This document shows positions 1 to 6,598 of a DNA stretch of 13,120 nucleotides, in pieces. A model generated the notes under the pieces. It searched no databases. It had not been told where the DNA came from and was given only the letters and a program-made list of their open reading frames with translations. The DNA is from an uncultured Candidatus Saccharibacteria bacterium (GTDB lineage: Bacteria > Patescibacteriota > Saccharimonadia > Saccharimonadales > Saccharimonadaceae). The first letter of the stretch is position 1; each line of letters opens with the position of its first letter. The position numbers were made by a program, and so were the translations under genes. The DNA lies in contig CAOZKB010000025.1 in assembly GCA_948571325.1 (NCBI GenBank), positions 1-13,120 on the forward strand, given 5' to 3'.

Positions 1-26
1 TATAAAGATTGTTCCTATTTTGTTGA

Positions 27-278
27 GCTTTCTTTCTGGATTCGTTAAGTGAACCAACAAACCTCTCCCTCTACCCTCCCTCCTTTGTCCGTGGGGGTAA
101 TGTTGATTTATGGGATGGAGCAACACGAGGTTTTGGCCGAAACGCTCATTATTGGGCTACTACCATATATTCCAGTCCTTCAAAATCCTACTATCAGGTT
201 TTTAATAATGTTAATGTCTATCCAGTGAATGATAATTATCGCTACCATGGTTTCTCCGTCCGCTGTCTAGTACTGTAG
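27..278 (+). pseudogene. 3' remnant of a FISUMP-like (Fibrobacter major paralogous domain) surface protein
   Basis: Reading the frame that ends at TAG 276-278 gives about 83 residues with the signature of the C-terminal half of a FISUMP domain: PPSFVRGGNV, then a glycine-rich stretch, HYWATTIYSS, a Tyr/Asn/Val-rich beta stretch and the ending YRYHGFSVRC. Proteins with this domain are typically secreted or surface-anchored and are common in host-associated Saccharibacteria and Firmicutes; their molecular function is unknown. The frame is closed by TGA at 24-26 and TAA at 3-5, and no ATG lies in frame, so this piece cannot be expressed as it stands. The other two plus frames stay open from base 1 to stops at 46 and 50, so one indel near 27-49 would restore a longer gene. 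It could be a decayed gene, a frameshift or a sequence error at the window edge. The domain call is by eye. Confidence 0.55.
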
Positions 279-322
279 GGGGAGGGATGAGTAGGTTATG
301 TTCCTGTGGTCTTCCTGCGATT

Positions 323-2371
323 TTAGCGATTAATAAGTTCTTTAAAACTAGATTCGTCCATAATTGGAATGCCTAATTTGGAGGCCTTATCGGTTTTGCT
401 TTTGCCAGGTTTCTCGCCGACGATGAGCGCCGTGGTGGTTTTAGTGACGCTCTTAGTCACGGTAGCGCCTAACTCACGAAGTCTATCCTCAGCCTCCTCA
501 CGACCCATATCGCTCAAAGTTCCGCTAACGATAAAACTTTTACCAAAGAGTGACAAGTTAGTTTTTTCGACATGAATAGGATGGACGCCAAGTTCGCGAA
601 AATCCTGGAGCATTTTGATGTTGTCTTCATCGGCAAACCAGGCGAGGATAGACTCGGCGACCACTTTGCCAACGTCTGGCAGAGCCATTAGTTCGTCTTC
701 AGTAGCTTGTTCGAGCTTCTCTATACTACCAAAGCCGTCAGCAAAAGTGGTCGCCGTCTGGGCGCCGACGTGGCGAATGCCGAGGGCAGTGATAAATTTA
801 TTCAGCTGAGGACGTTTACTATTAGCAATCGCCTCCACTAGCTTCTTCGCCGAGAGGCGCCCAAACCGTTCCAAGCTAGCCAATTTCACTTGGGTCAGGC
901 GATAGAGGTCTGGCAAACTCTTAACTAAATTCGCATCAACTAGGGCTTCGACATTTTTCTCACCTAGGCCCTCAATGTTGAGGGCGGGTTTTGAAGCGTA
1001 ATATTCAATACTACGCTTCAAAACCAGGTCAGCACTTTCCCCGCGCACGCGGTACACTACTTCGCCAGCGGGGCGCTCAAAAGTTAACTCTGGATATTGA
1101 TTTTTGAGCGCCCCGACATAGTCGAACTTTTGCTCATCACCTTGGCGGAGCTCGGTAAGAACTTTTTTGATTTGCGGAATAATATCTCCAGCCTTGTAAA
1201 TAATTACCGTATCACCTACTCGTACGTCCAATCGTGCAATTTCGTCAGCGTTATGCAAACTGGCGTGACGCACTGTACTCCCAGCCACCACAACTGGATC
1301 AAGAATTGCTACAGGTGTAGCGGCGCCGGTGCGGCCAATGCTAATCACAATATCTTTGACGCGAGTAGTGCTTTCTTCGGCTGGAAATTTGAACGCAACG
1401 GCGCCGCGAGGTGTTTTACCAACGATCCCAAGTTTTTGATAAACTTGGCGATCGTTCACTTTAATCACCATGCCATCGGTATTAAAAGGCAGAGTTTTGC
1501 GATATTCCTCCAAATGGTCAATTTCGCCAAAAACACTTTCTGGATGTTGGTGTTTTTTTGCATTTTGCACATTATCGATATCATTTTGAGTTTTTTCAAG
1601 CCGAGTGAAGACTTTTTCTTCCCCACTAGTACGAAAACCGAGCTCACGCAGTTTTCGATAAGCTTCGCTATGCGTGGGCAAATTCGGTGTGACTAAATCA
1701 TAAGCCATAAATTTAAGTTTGCGGCTGGCGGCAACCTTAGGATCTAATTGACGAATACTGCCGGCGGCCAAATTGCGTGGATTAGCAAATGGTTTGTCGC
1801 CAGACTTCTTCTGTTTAGCATTTAGCTCGTCAAAATCTTTTTTAAAAATCACGATCTCACCGCGCACTTCGACATGGCCTTTTTCCCGAATACTTAACGG
1901 CACATTCTCGATTGTGCGCACGTTCATTGTAACATTTTCACCCACCAGCCCATCGCCGCGGGTAACTGCCATTTGCAAAAGTCCATCATCGTAATGCAGT
2001 GCGCAAGCCAAACCATCCATTTTAATATCGGTGAAAAATTCCTGTACTTCACCGCCAGGAACAAGTTTCTCGGTACTTGCCAACCAACCACGTACTTCGT
2101 CTTCCGAAAAAACATCTGCCAGCGAAATCATCCGATCTTGATGAGTAACTTTTTCAAACTTATCTAGTGGCCTACCGGCAACGCGCTGCGTAGGCGAATC
2201 GGGCGTAATTAATTCTGGATATTGTTTTTCTAGCTCCGAAAGTTCATGTTTAAGCGAGTCTGCTGCCGACTCAGACATTGTTGATTCGTCCAGAACGTGA
2301 TAGTGATAACGATAATCATTAATTAGCTCACGCAATTTATCAATACGAGCTGCCGCCTCAGTTTTATTCAT
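323..2371 (-). CDS. ligA: NAD-dependent DNA ligase LigA (lacks zinc-finger cysteines)
   Basis: This enzyme seals 5'-phosphate/3'-OH nicks using NAD+, joining Okazaki fragments and finishing repair in the cytoplasm. At 682 residues it has near-normal length (E. coli 671). Visible parts in order: NAD-binding domain Ia (about 1-68); adenylation domain with the AMP-accepting lysine in KMDG (Lys117), VRGE (169-172), FANPRN (195-200) and DGMVIKVN (299-306); OB fold with SIGRTG and AGDIIPQ (344-400); helix-hairpin-helix region (about 470-600); and a BRCT domain (about 607-682). The zinc-finger position (about 426-462) carries no cysteine; the only Cys in the protein is Cys123. The Tyr expected in domain Ia is Ala37. 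The start is fixed by an ideal Shine-Dalgarno (GGAGGT, 2375-2380). It is the last gene of the lemA-htpX block, 18 bp after its neighbour. Confidence 0.97.
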   Translation of the reverse strand: MNKTEAAARIDKLRELINDYRYHYHVLDESTMSESAADSLKHELSELEKQYPELITPDSPTQRVAGRPLDKFEKVTHQDRMISLADVFSEDEVRGWLASTEKLVPGGEVQEFFTDIKMDGLACALHYDDGLLQMAVTRGDGLVGENVTMNVRTIENVPLSIREKGHVEVRGEIVIFKKDFDELNAKQKKSGDKPFANPRNLAAGSIRQLDPKVAASRKLKFMAYDLVTPNLPTHSEAYRKLRELGFRTSGEEKVFTRLEKTQNDIDNVQNAKKHQHPESVFGEIDHLEEYRKTLPFNTDGMVIKVNDRQVYQKLGIVGKTPRGAVAFKFPAEESTTRVKDIVISIGRTGAATPVAILDPVVVAGSTVRHASLHNADEIARLDVRVGDTVIIYKAGDIIPQIKKVLTELRQGDEQKFDYVGALKNQYPELTFERPAGEVVYRVRGESADLVLKRSIEYYASKPALNIEGLGEKNVEALVDANLVKSLPDLYRLTQVKLASLERFGRLSAKKLVEAIANSKRPQLNKFITALGIRHVGAQTATTFADGFGSIEKLEQATEDELMALPDVGKVVAESILAWFADEDNIKMLQDFRELGVHPIHVEKTNLSLFGKSFIVSGTLSDMGREEAEDRLRELGATVTKSVTKTTTALIVGEKPGKSKTDKASKLGIPIMDESSFKELINR

Positions 2372-2389
2372 ACTACCTCCTATTACAAA

Positions 2390-3502
2390 TTATTTACTGC
2401 GTTTTCGCGCCGTTTGCTCCAGCTTTTCCTGTTTTTCGTCATAGGCTAAGAGCCAGCGGTAATAACGATAGAAGTAGACCGTAGCATAAACAAAAGCAAA
2501 ACAAGTTGTAGCGGTCATACAATATGGAATAATTGGTACGCTCGCAATCCATTCCCACATACTTTTAAGCCAAAAGTCCAGCATAATAAGCGGCAGCATT
2601 ATAATCATATAGATTAGCGAAACGATTATCAAAAGAAAAATAACGCGCAGCACAATCCGAATACGCCGGCCAGCAACCAAGTCCGAAGCCGCAAAGAAAG
2701 CATGCATCGGATACATTCCCGGCGTCGTAACGGCAATGAGTCCCATAATCGAGCCAGTCAACAAGTAACAGCTTAGCAAAATCATCACAGCAGCAAAGAT
2801 AAAGAACACTAACGCATAAAACGGGGTAGCCAGAAAATCCGTAGAGAGTGCAGCAGAGTAAGCAATGATTACAATCATAATTGGTAATAGTTGCACAAAA
2901 ATCCAAAAGAACATAATTAGAGTAGAAATCAGCGGAGTCATCGCATTATACAAGGCATCACGCAGCTTGATTTTATGGCCAGCATAGATGTAGCGGAGTA
3001 GATACAAAGTCACTAGCCAAATGACTAAGAAAAGAATAATCATAAAGAAGAACTGTGCGTCATCTTTAGTCGTATTAAGCCCGCCAGAACTAATAGTGGC
3101 GATTAGGACCAAGCCAGCTTTAGCGAAGTTACCAATTTTACCAGAAGTAGTGTTCTCAGCGACATTCTGTTCGATTGCCTCGCGGAATTGTTGATAGATA
3201 GACTCATCCATTAAGCCTACTAGGACTAAGTATAAAATTGTCATCAAAAAGATAAATGGTAAAAAAGTTTTCCAGTGCTTAAAAATAATTTTGAAAGTAC
3301 CCATAGTATGCGAAAGTAGGCCAGGTGTACTAGTTTTGCGAACATAATCTTCGCGATAGGAACGCCGGAAACTTTTATGTAGATGTAAATGGCGAGCACG
3401 AAAATCTTTAATACGCTTAGTCAACTTACGCCAGCCGCGACGCAACTTACGACCAAAAGCCGCAAGCTTACTAGCACGTTTTTTAGAACTGCGTTTTACC
3501 AT
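2390..3502 (-). CDS. Polytopic membrane protein with highly basic cytoplasmic N-terminus
   Basis: I do not recognise a named family. The 370-residue product starts with about 75 residues very rich in Arg and Lys, which should stay in the cytoplasm and could touch nucleic acid or phospholipid head groups. Six or seven hydrophobic segments follow, roughly at 81-98, 127-140, 151-173, 190-218, 226-258, 285-309 and 325-345. The C-terminal tail is again basic (ARKRSK). The layout loosely recalls GPDPase_memb or DUF975-type membrane proteins, but no diagnostic motif supports this. I chose the ATG at 3502 because AAGG sits 7 nt upstream; a TTG six bases earlier would place that AAGG almost on the start codon. 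The first 20 bp overlap the end of htpX, so translational coupling is likely. The gene lies between htpX and ligA in one operon. Confidence 0.85.
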   Translation of the reverse strand: MVKRSSKKRASKLAAFGRKLRRGWRKLTKRIKDFRARHLHLHKSFRRSYREDYVRKTSTPGLLSHTMGTFKIIFKHWKTFLPFIFLMTILYLVLVGLMDESIYQQFREAIEQNVAENTTSGKIGNFAKAGLVLIATISSGGLNTTKDDAQFFFMIILFLVIWLVTLYLLRYIYAGHKIKLRDALYNAMTPLISTLIMFFWIFVQLLPIMIVIIAYSAALSTDFLATPFYALVFFIFAAVMILLSCYLLTGSIMGLIAVTTPGMYPMHAFFAASDLVAGRRIRIVLRVIFLLIIVSLIYMIIMLPLIMLDFWLKSMWEWIASVPIIPYCMTATTCFAFVYATVYFYRYYRWLLAYDEKQEKLEQTARKRSK

Positions 3503-4361
3503 GCTCAAGCCTTTCGATACGTTTTTCGAGCGGGGGATGTGTGCTAAATAAATTATTGATGAAGCCTTTTTTGAGTGGATTATTGATAAAGAGTGCTTCA
3601 GTGGCAGAGTTTTGATGTTTCATCGGGCGAGAATGAGTGGCAAGTTTTTTGAGGGCTGAAATCATCCCTTCCGGATAGCGTGTTAATTTGACGGCACTAA
3701 CGTCAGCCAGATATTCTCGCTCGCGTGAAACTGCCATTTGCGCAATCGAAGCGGTAATGGGAGCCAGAATCGAAACTACAAGTAGAGCGATTAGGCCAAT
3801 CGGAGAGTTATCATCGTCATCGCCATGGTTAGCATAAAACATCATCCGAATACCAAGATCAGAAATATAACCCACAATGCAAACTAAACCAAAAGTAATC
3901 ATTGAGACCCGAATATCATAATTCTTTACATGCGACAACTCGTGCGCCATCACGGCAGTCAACTCCTTATTATCCATAATATCGAGTAAACCAGTGGTTG
4001 CCGCAACGATAGCATGTTTGGGGTCACGTCCAGTAGCAAAGGCATTGGGTGCGGGATCCTCAATGATGTAAACTTTTGGCATCGGTAATCCAGCTGCAAT
4101 AGTGAGATTCTCCACCGTATTATAAAGTCGTGGATTATCCTTTTTTTGGATTTCTTTAGCGCCCGTCATTGCCACGGCGAGTGAACTAGCCAGGAAATAT
4201 TGAACTACAGCATAAATAGCTGCAGTAATCAAAACCCACCCTACAACATAATAATCATCTACCAGATATGCCACCAACCAGCCTATTGCGGTAATCAAAA
4301 GGATGAATCCTAACATAATGAGGACTGTATTACGTTTGTTGGCGGCAATTTGCTTATACAT
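3483..4361 (-). CDS. htpX: HtpX-type membrane zinc metalloprotease (peptidase M48)
   Basis: HtpX proteases degrade damaged membrane proteins, with the active site on the cytoplasmic face. The 292-residue product has two N-terminal membrane helices (about 14-33 and 38-61) and the zinc-binding HELSH motif at 140-144, within a stretch ending HVKNYDIRV. Two further hydrophobic segments (about 153-170 and 186-210) come next, followed by SREREYLAD (212-220), in which Glu216 should be the third zinc ligand. The C-terminal LFSTHPPLEKRIERL is typical of the family, as is the length. The ATG at 4361 is preceded closely by AAGG. It follows lemA by 42 bp; LemA and HtpX are neighbours in many bacteria. 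No regulatory operator is visible. Confidence 0.96.
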   Translation of the reverse strand: MYKQIAANKRNTVLIMLGFILLITAIGWLVAYLVDDYYVVGWVLITAAIYAVVQYFLASSLAVAMTGAKEIQKKDNPRLYNTVENLTIAAGLPMPKVYIIEDPAPNAFATGRDPKHAIVAATTGLLDIMDNKELTAVMAHELSHVKNYDIRVSMITFGLVCIVGYISDLGIRMMFYANHGDDDDNSPIGLIALLVVSILAPITASIAQMAVSREREYLADVSAVKLTRYPEGMISALKKLATHSRPMKHQNSATEALFINNPLKKGFINNLFSTHPPLEKRIERLEHGKTQF

Positions 4362-4403
4362 AGACCTTAATCTGAAAGTTCCTCGTGATAGAGTAGATGA
4401 TTG

Positions 4404-4973
4404 TTAATCAAACTTAACTTGCGGGGCTTTAGCAATGCGCTCTTGCTCAGCAGCATCAACTTCAAAGTACTTACGCTCTTTAAAATGACCGACCATTTTA
4501 TTGATGATATTGGACGGGAACATTTTGATTTTAGTATTTAATTCTTTGGCACCGGCGTTATAAAAACGACGAGCAGCTTGGAGTTTATCTTCAACATCTT
4601 GAAGCTGGGTTTGAAGCTGCTGGAAGTTAGTATTAGCTTTAAGCTCTGGATAGGCTTCAGCAATGGCCATAATACGAGAAAGTGCACCGGTAAGAGATTT
4701 GTCTGCAGCAGCAACGCCGTCGACGCCTTTCGCAGAGATGGAAGCGGAACGCGCTTTGGCGATTTCTTCAAAGGCACCTTTTTCGTGCTTTGCATACCCC
4801 TTAACGGTTTCCGTAACATTCGGGATAAGATCGGCACGATATTGGAGTTGCACGGTAATATCGTGCCAAGCTTCCTCGACGCGTTCATTTAGGCGCACTA
4901 AACTGTTGTACGTGCCCCAAATTACTGCGATCAAAATCGCGACAATACAAATAGCGATAATAAGTGGAATCAT
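4404..4973 (-). CDS. lemA: LemA family membrane-anchored protein
   Basis: LemA proteins have one N-terminal membrane helix followed by a long helical bundle. Their biochemical role is unsettled, but they are often encoded beside HtpX or TPM-domain proteins. The 189-residue product has a hydrophobic segment at 3-20, then the family signature YNSLVRLNERVEEAW, LQYRADLIPNVTETVKGYA (43-61) and a KARSAS element, and later a conserved-looking RRFYNAGAKELN. Length and order match the family. The start at 4973 is supported by AGGAG six bases upstream. This is the first gene of the lemA-htpX-membrane protein-ligA block, and a -35/-10 pair lies just upstream (5001-5029). No downstream terminator is seen before htpX. 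Confidence 0.95.
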   Translation of the reverse strand: MIPLIIAICIVAILIAVIWGTYNSLVRLNERVEEAWHDITVQLQYRADLIPNVTETVKGYAKHEKGAFEEIAKARSASISAKGVDGVAAADKSLTGALSRIMAIAEAYPELKANTNFQQLQTQLQDVEDKLQAARRFYNAGAKELNTKIKMFPSNIINKMVGHFKERKYFEVDAAEQERIAKAPQVKFD

Positions 4974-5000
4974 TTCATTCTCCTAAGGTTATATGGTTAT

Positions 5001-5029
5001 ATTATAGTCGAACTTGAGATTTTTGACTA
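5001..5029 (-). promoter_or_regulatory. Sigma70-like promoter for the lemA operon
   Basis: On the minus strand a perfect -10 box TATAAT (5006 to 5001) lies 17 nt downstream of TAGTCA (5029 to 5024), a 4/6 match to the -35 consensus. Transcription would start near 4994, giving a leader of about 20 nt that includes the AGGAG of lemA. Confidence 0.6.
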
Positions 5030-5042
5030 GACTAGATTAGCG

Positions 5043-5071
5043 TAAAACCTCCGTTTGAAGCGGAGGTTTTA
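5043..5071 (-). terminator. Rho-independent terminator between the small membrane gene and lemA
   Basis: TAAAACCTCCG (5043-5053) and CGGAGGTTTTA (5061-5071) are perfect 11-bp reverse complements around a 7-nt loop. The stem ends in a T run in both orientations. It lies 22 bp after the stop of the minus-strand gene at 5093-5353 and upstream of the lemA promoter, so it most likely insulates the two units. Confidence 0.85.
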
Positions 5072-5092
5072 AACTATTTTAGCAAATGTAAA

Positions 5093-5353
5093 TTAGTTAA
5101 ACATCGCAGTGAGCATAGCGCTAAAGAGTCCAGTGATGAACATAACCAGGAAGAAGATAATCTGAAGAATCATCACGCAGAACCATGAACGAGCAAAGTT
5201 TCGTAGGTTAATATTATCAGCGGTCAATGCAAAAATAATTACAAAAATCCAGCCAATGATAGGAATGTTAAAGAGGATTTCGTAGCCGAAATATCCCCAC
5301 ATAGTAATTGGTTGATATTCTTCAGGAATTTTTGGTGTTCTTGTGTTTGCCAT
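5093..5353 (-). CDS. Small two-helix membrane protein of unknown function
   Basis: The 86-residue product has a short polar N-terminus (PKIPEEYQPI), then WGYFGYEILFNIPIIGW leading into a first helix (about 22-44). A conserved-looking loop NINLRNFARSWFC (48-60) follows, and then a second helix (about 59-83). Similar small proteins with EYxPIxMWGYFGYE and an NxRNFARS loop occur in Firmicutes and in host-associated small bacteria, with no assigned role; this is from memory. I chose the ATG at 5353 because GAGGAG lies nine bases upstream (5363-5368). A longer reading to 5416 would begin inside the promoter. The gene stands alone, with its own consensus promoter and a strong terminator. Confidence 0.85.
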   Translation of the reverse strand: MANTRTPKIPEEYQPITMWGYFGYEILFNIPIIGWIFVIIFALTADNINLRNFARSWFCVMILQIIFFLVMFITGLFSAMLTAMFN

Positions 5354-5387
5354 TGATGACAACTCCTCGTTAAATTTTATTATCTTA

Positions 5388-5416
5388 AGTATAAGCGAAA
5401 TAGGCGAAAAAGTCAA
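5388..5416 (-). promoter_or_regulatory. Consensus sigma70 promoter for the small membrane protein gene
   Basis: On the minus strand TTGACT (5416 to 5411) is followed after exactly 17 nt by TATACT (5393 to 5388). The predicted start is near 5381, giving a leader of about 28 nt that includes the GAGGAG ribosome binding site. Confidence 0.75.
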
Positions 5417-5464
5417 AAATTTTTCAGATTATTTTAAGCTTAGTGAAGCAACGACTCTGCGCTG

Positions 5465-5493
5465 TTGGCAGTGGTGAATTTTTATGATAGAAT
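5465..5493 (+). promoter_or_regulatory. Promoter of tRNA-Cys
   Basis: TTGGCA (5465-5470), a 17-nt spacer and TAGAAT (5488-5493), with an extended -10 TG at 5485-5486. The predicted start near 5500 is only about 2 nt before the mature tRNA 5' end. The same promoter probably serves the following membrane protein gene. Confidence 0.7.
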
Positions 5494-5501
5494 GAATTTA
5501 T

Positions 5502-5575
5502 GGCACTGTGGCGGAGTGGTGACGCAGCGGTCTGCAAAACCGCGTACACCGGTTCAATTCCGGTCGGTGCCTCCA
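5502..5575 (+). tRNA. tRNA-Cys (anticodon GCA)
   Basis: A full cloverleaf can be drawn. Acceptor GGCACTG (5502-5508) pairs with CGGTGCC (5565-5571). The anticodon stem GCGGT/ACCGC encloses loop CTGCAAA with GCA at 5534-5536. The T arm is ACCGG-TTCAATT-CCGGT. The discriminator is U (5572), the main cysteine identity base, and CCA (5573-5575) is encoded. Confidence 0.97.
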
Positions 5576-5578
5576 GGA
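5575..5578 (+). promoter_or_regulatory. Ribosome binding site overlapping the tRNA-Cys CCA end
   Basis: AGGA at 5575-5578 lies nine bases before the ATG at 5588 and is the only Shine-Dalgarno-like sequence for that gene. Its first A is the terminal A of the tRNA, so 3' maturation of the tRNA would cut into this site. Confidence 0.45.
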
Positions 5579-5587
5579 TTTTTGAAA

Positions 5588-6016
5588 ATGTTTGGTTTAT
5601 CAATGTTATATTATTGGTTAGCTTACTTCATCGTGACGATGATTGGGGTTTTGCATACGATTTTTAATATTAAAGTACTACATATGGGGACGATGAAAGA
5701 TGATCCAGGCATGGGCGAGGGATACGAAAAGACAAGACCTTGGCATCCGTTGTACAATATAATTATTTTTCCGCTTTTTGCGTGGTTGTATTTGCGAGCA
5801 GTGGGTGACGCGACATTAGATGATGCAATTTTGACCACGTTAATTTGGGGGACGCTGACGATCATTTTCGACTTGTTTGGGTGGGTGATTATTAAACATC
5901 CGTGGTCTTTAAGTTGGAAAGAATTTTATATTGATTATCAACCGTGGATTACGCTAACGTATTTAGTGATTTATTTAAGTCCGTTACTGGCGTTTTTTGC
6001 ATTAACGGTTTTGTAG
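5588..6016 (+). CDS. Four-helix membrane protein of unknown function
   Basis: The 142-residue product has four hydrophobic segments, near 5-27, 52-70, 78-100 and 117-140. Between the first two lies a charged loop with HMGTMKDDPGMGEGYEKTRPW ending in HPLYN. The His/Asp/Glu-rich loop looks conserved and might bind a metal or substrate, but I do not recognise the family. The frame stays open upstream through the tRNA-Cys gene and its promoter, which cannot be coding, so I took the first ATG after the tRNA, with AGGA nine bases before it. There is no promoter between the tRNA and this ORF, so it is probably co-transcribed with the tRNA. Its last 15 bp overlap the 3' end of the convergent NUDIX gene. 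Confidence 0.8.
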   Translation: MFGLSMLYYWLAYFIVTMIGVLHTIFNIKVLHMGTMKDDPGMGEGYEKTRPWHPLYNIIIFPLFAWLYLRAVGDATLDDAILTTLIWGTLTIIFDLFGWVIIKHPWSLSWKEFYIDYQPWITLTYLVIYLSPLLAFFALTVL

Positions 6017-6445
6017 TCCGTCGAGATATTGAAATAATTTCTCGTAAAGTGGCTCATGCGGTGCTAAGTCCGAATTATGTTCTCTGACCATGGTTTTTAG
6101 CTCATCAAGGCTAACGTATTTTAGAGCAGAGATCTCGGACTTTTGCATGACAAATTGATTTAGTTCAAGATTAGTAAAGTAAATATATAAATCATCAAAA
6201 GAATTATTAATGAAATCTGGTGCTGGACGTGCCATGCGTTTGCTAGCCAGTAAAAAATGTAAATCTTCTGGTTTAACTTTGAGGCCAAGTTCTTCGGCTA
6301 ACTCACGAATTGCTCCCGTAATAGAATCATCGCCAGCGCTCAGATGACCACCACAAGAGATGTCCCAACAGTTTGGGTGGCTATCCTTATTTGGCGCACG
6401 TCGTTGCAGTAGAATCCCGCGCTCTGGATTAACAACCCAAATCAT
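6002..6445 (-). CDS. NUDIX hydrolase, catalytic part (N-terminus separated by an in-frame TGA)
   Basis: NUDIX hydrolases cleave nucleoside diphosphates linked to another group; the ILLQRRAPNKDSHPNCWD context resembles the isopentenyl-diphosphate isomerase/YfcD-like branch. The Nudix box is visible at 33-55 of the open part (GX5-D-X7-RELAEELGL). The first acidic residue of the box is Asp39 instead of the usual Glu. The open stretch starts at ATG 6445, inside what should be the first beta strand of the fold, with no ribosome binding site. The expected N-terminus is present upstream in the same frame beyond a TGA at 6458-6460. So this is a split gene, an expressed truncated enzyme made by reinitiation, or a gene with a sequence error. 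It is the last gene of the operon led by the GtrA/hydrolase fusion. Confidence 0.8.
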   Translation of the reverse strand: MIWVVNPERGILLQRRAPNKDSHPNCWDISCGGHLSAGDDSITGAIRELAEELGLKVKPEDLHFLLASKRMARPAPDFINNSFDDLYIYFTNLELNQFVMQKSEISALKYVSLDELKTMVREHNSDLAPHEPLYEKLFQYLDGLQNR

Positions 6446-6598
6446 TACCGCGCGGTGTCAATCGCCATCGCGATGTACTAGATGGCGAGGTTTGACCTGA
6501 CCGGTTTTCTCACCATTAGCGTCAAGAACATCAAATAATTCCACCCCCTCCCCCCGATGAATATCTAAATTAGCGCTATTTGCACGATTAGTTACCAT
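6446..6598 (-). pseudogene. Cut-off N-terminus of the NUDIX hydrolase gene
   Basis: From GTG 6544 the frame reads VELFDVLDANGEKTGQVKPR, then HLVHRDGD, then TGA (6458-6460), then HRAV and the downstream ORF. This is the usual start of IPP isomerase/YfcD-like NUDIX proteins, in which an aromatic residue (often Trp or Tyr) precedes the HRAV-like strand; TGA sits at that codon and differs from TGG by one base. The GTG is preceded by an extremely G-rich stretch (6545-6556) that can act as a ribosome binding site. An alternative ATG at 6598, with GAGG six bases upstream, overlaps the end of the PEGA gene by 11 bp but would add a tail unlike NUDIX N-termini. Confidence 0.7.

Noticed and set aside
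1097..1696. Plus-strand 199-codon open frame inside ligA
   Set aside because: Antisense to well-conserved ligA motifs, with no ribosome binding site and a Cys/Asn/Phe-rich composition typical of a shadow frame.
5465..5587. N-terminal extension of the four-helix membrane protein
   Set aside because: It would start in the tRNA-Cys promoter and translate the whole tRNA gene.
6458..6460. Alternative genetic code with TGA read as Trp (or Gly)
   Set aside because: The CPTC gene ends in TGA exactly at the DsbA-like start codon, Trp is TGG in the other genes, and only this one internal TGA needs explaining.
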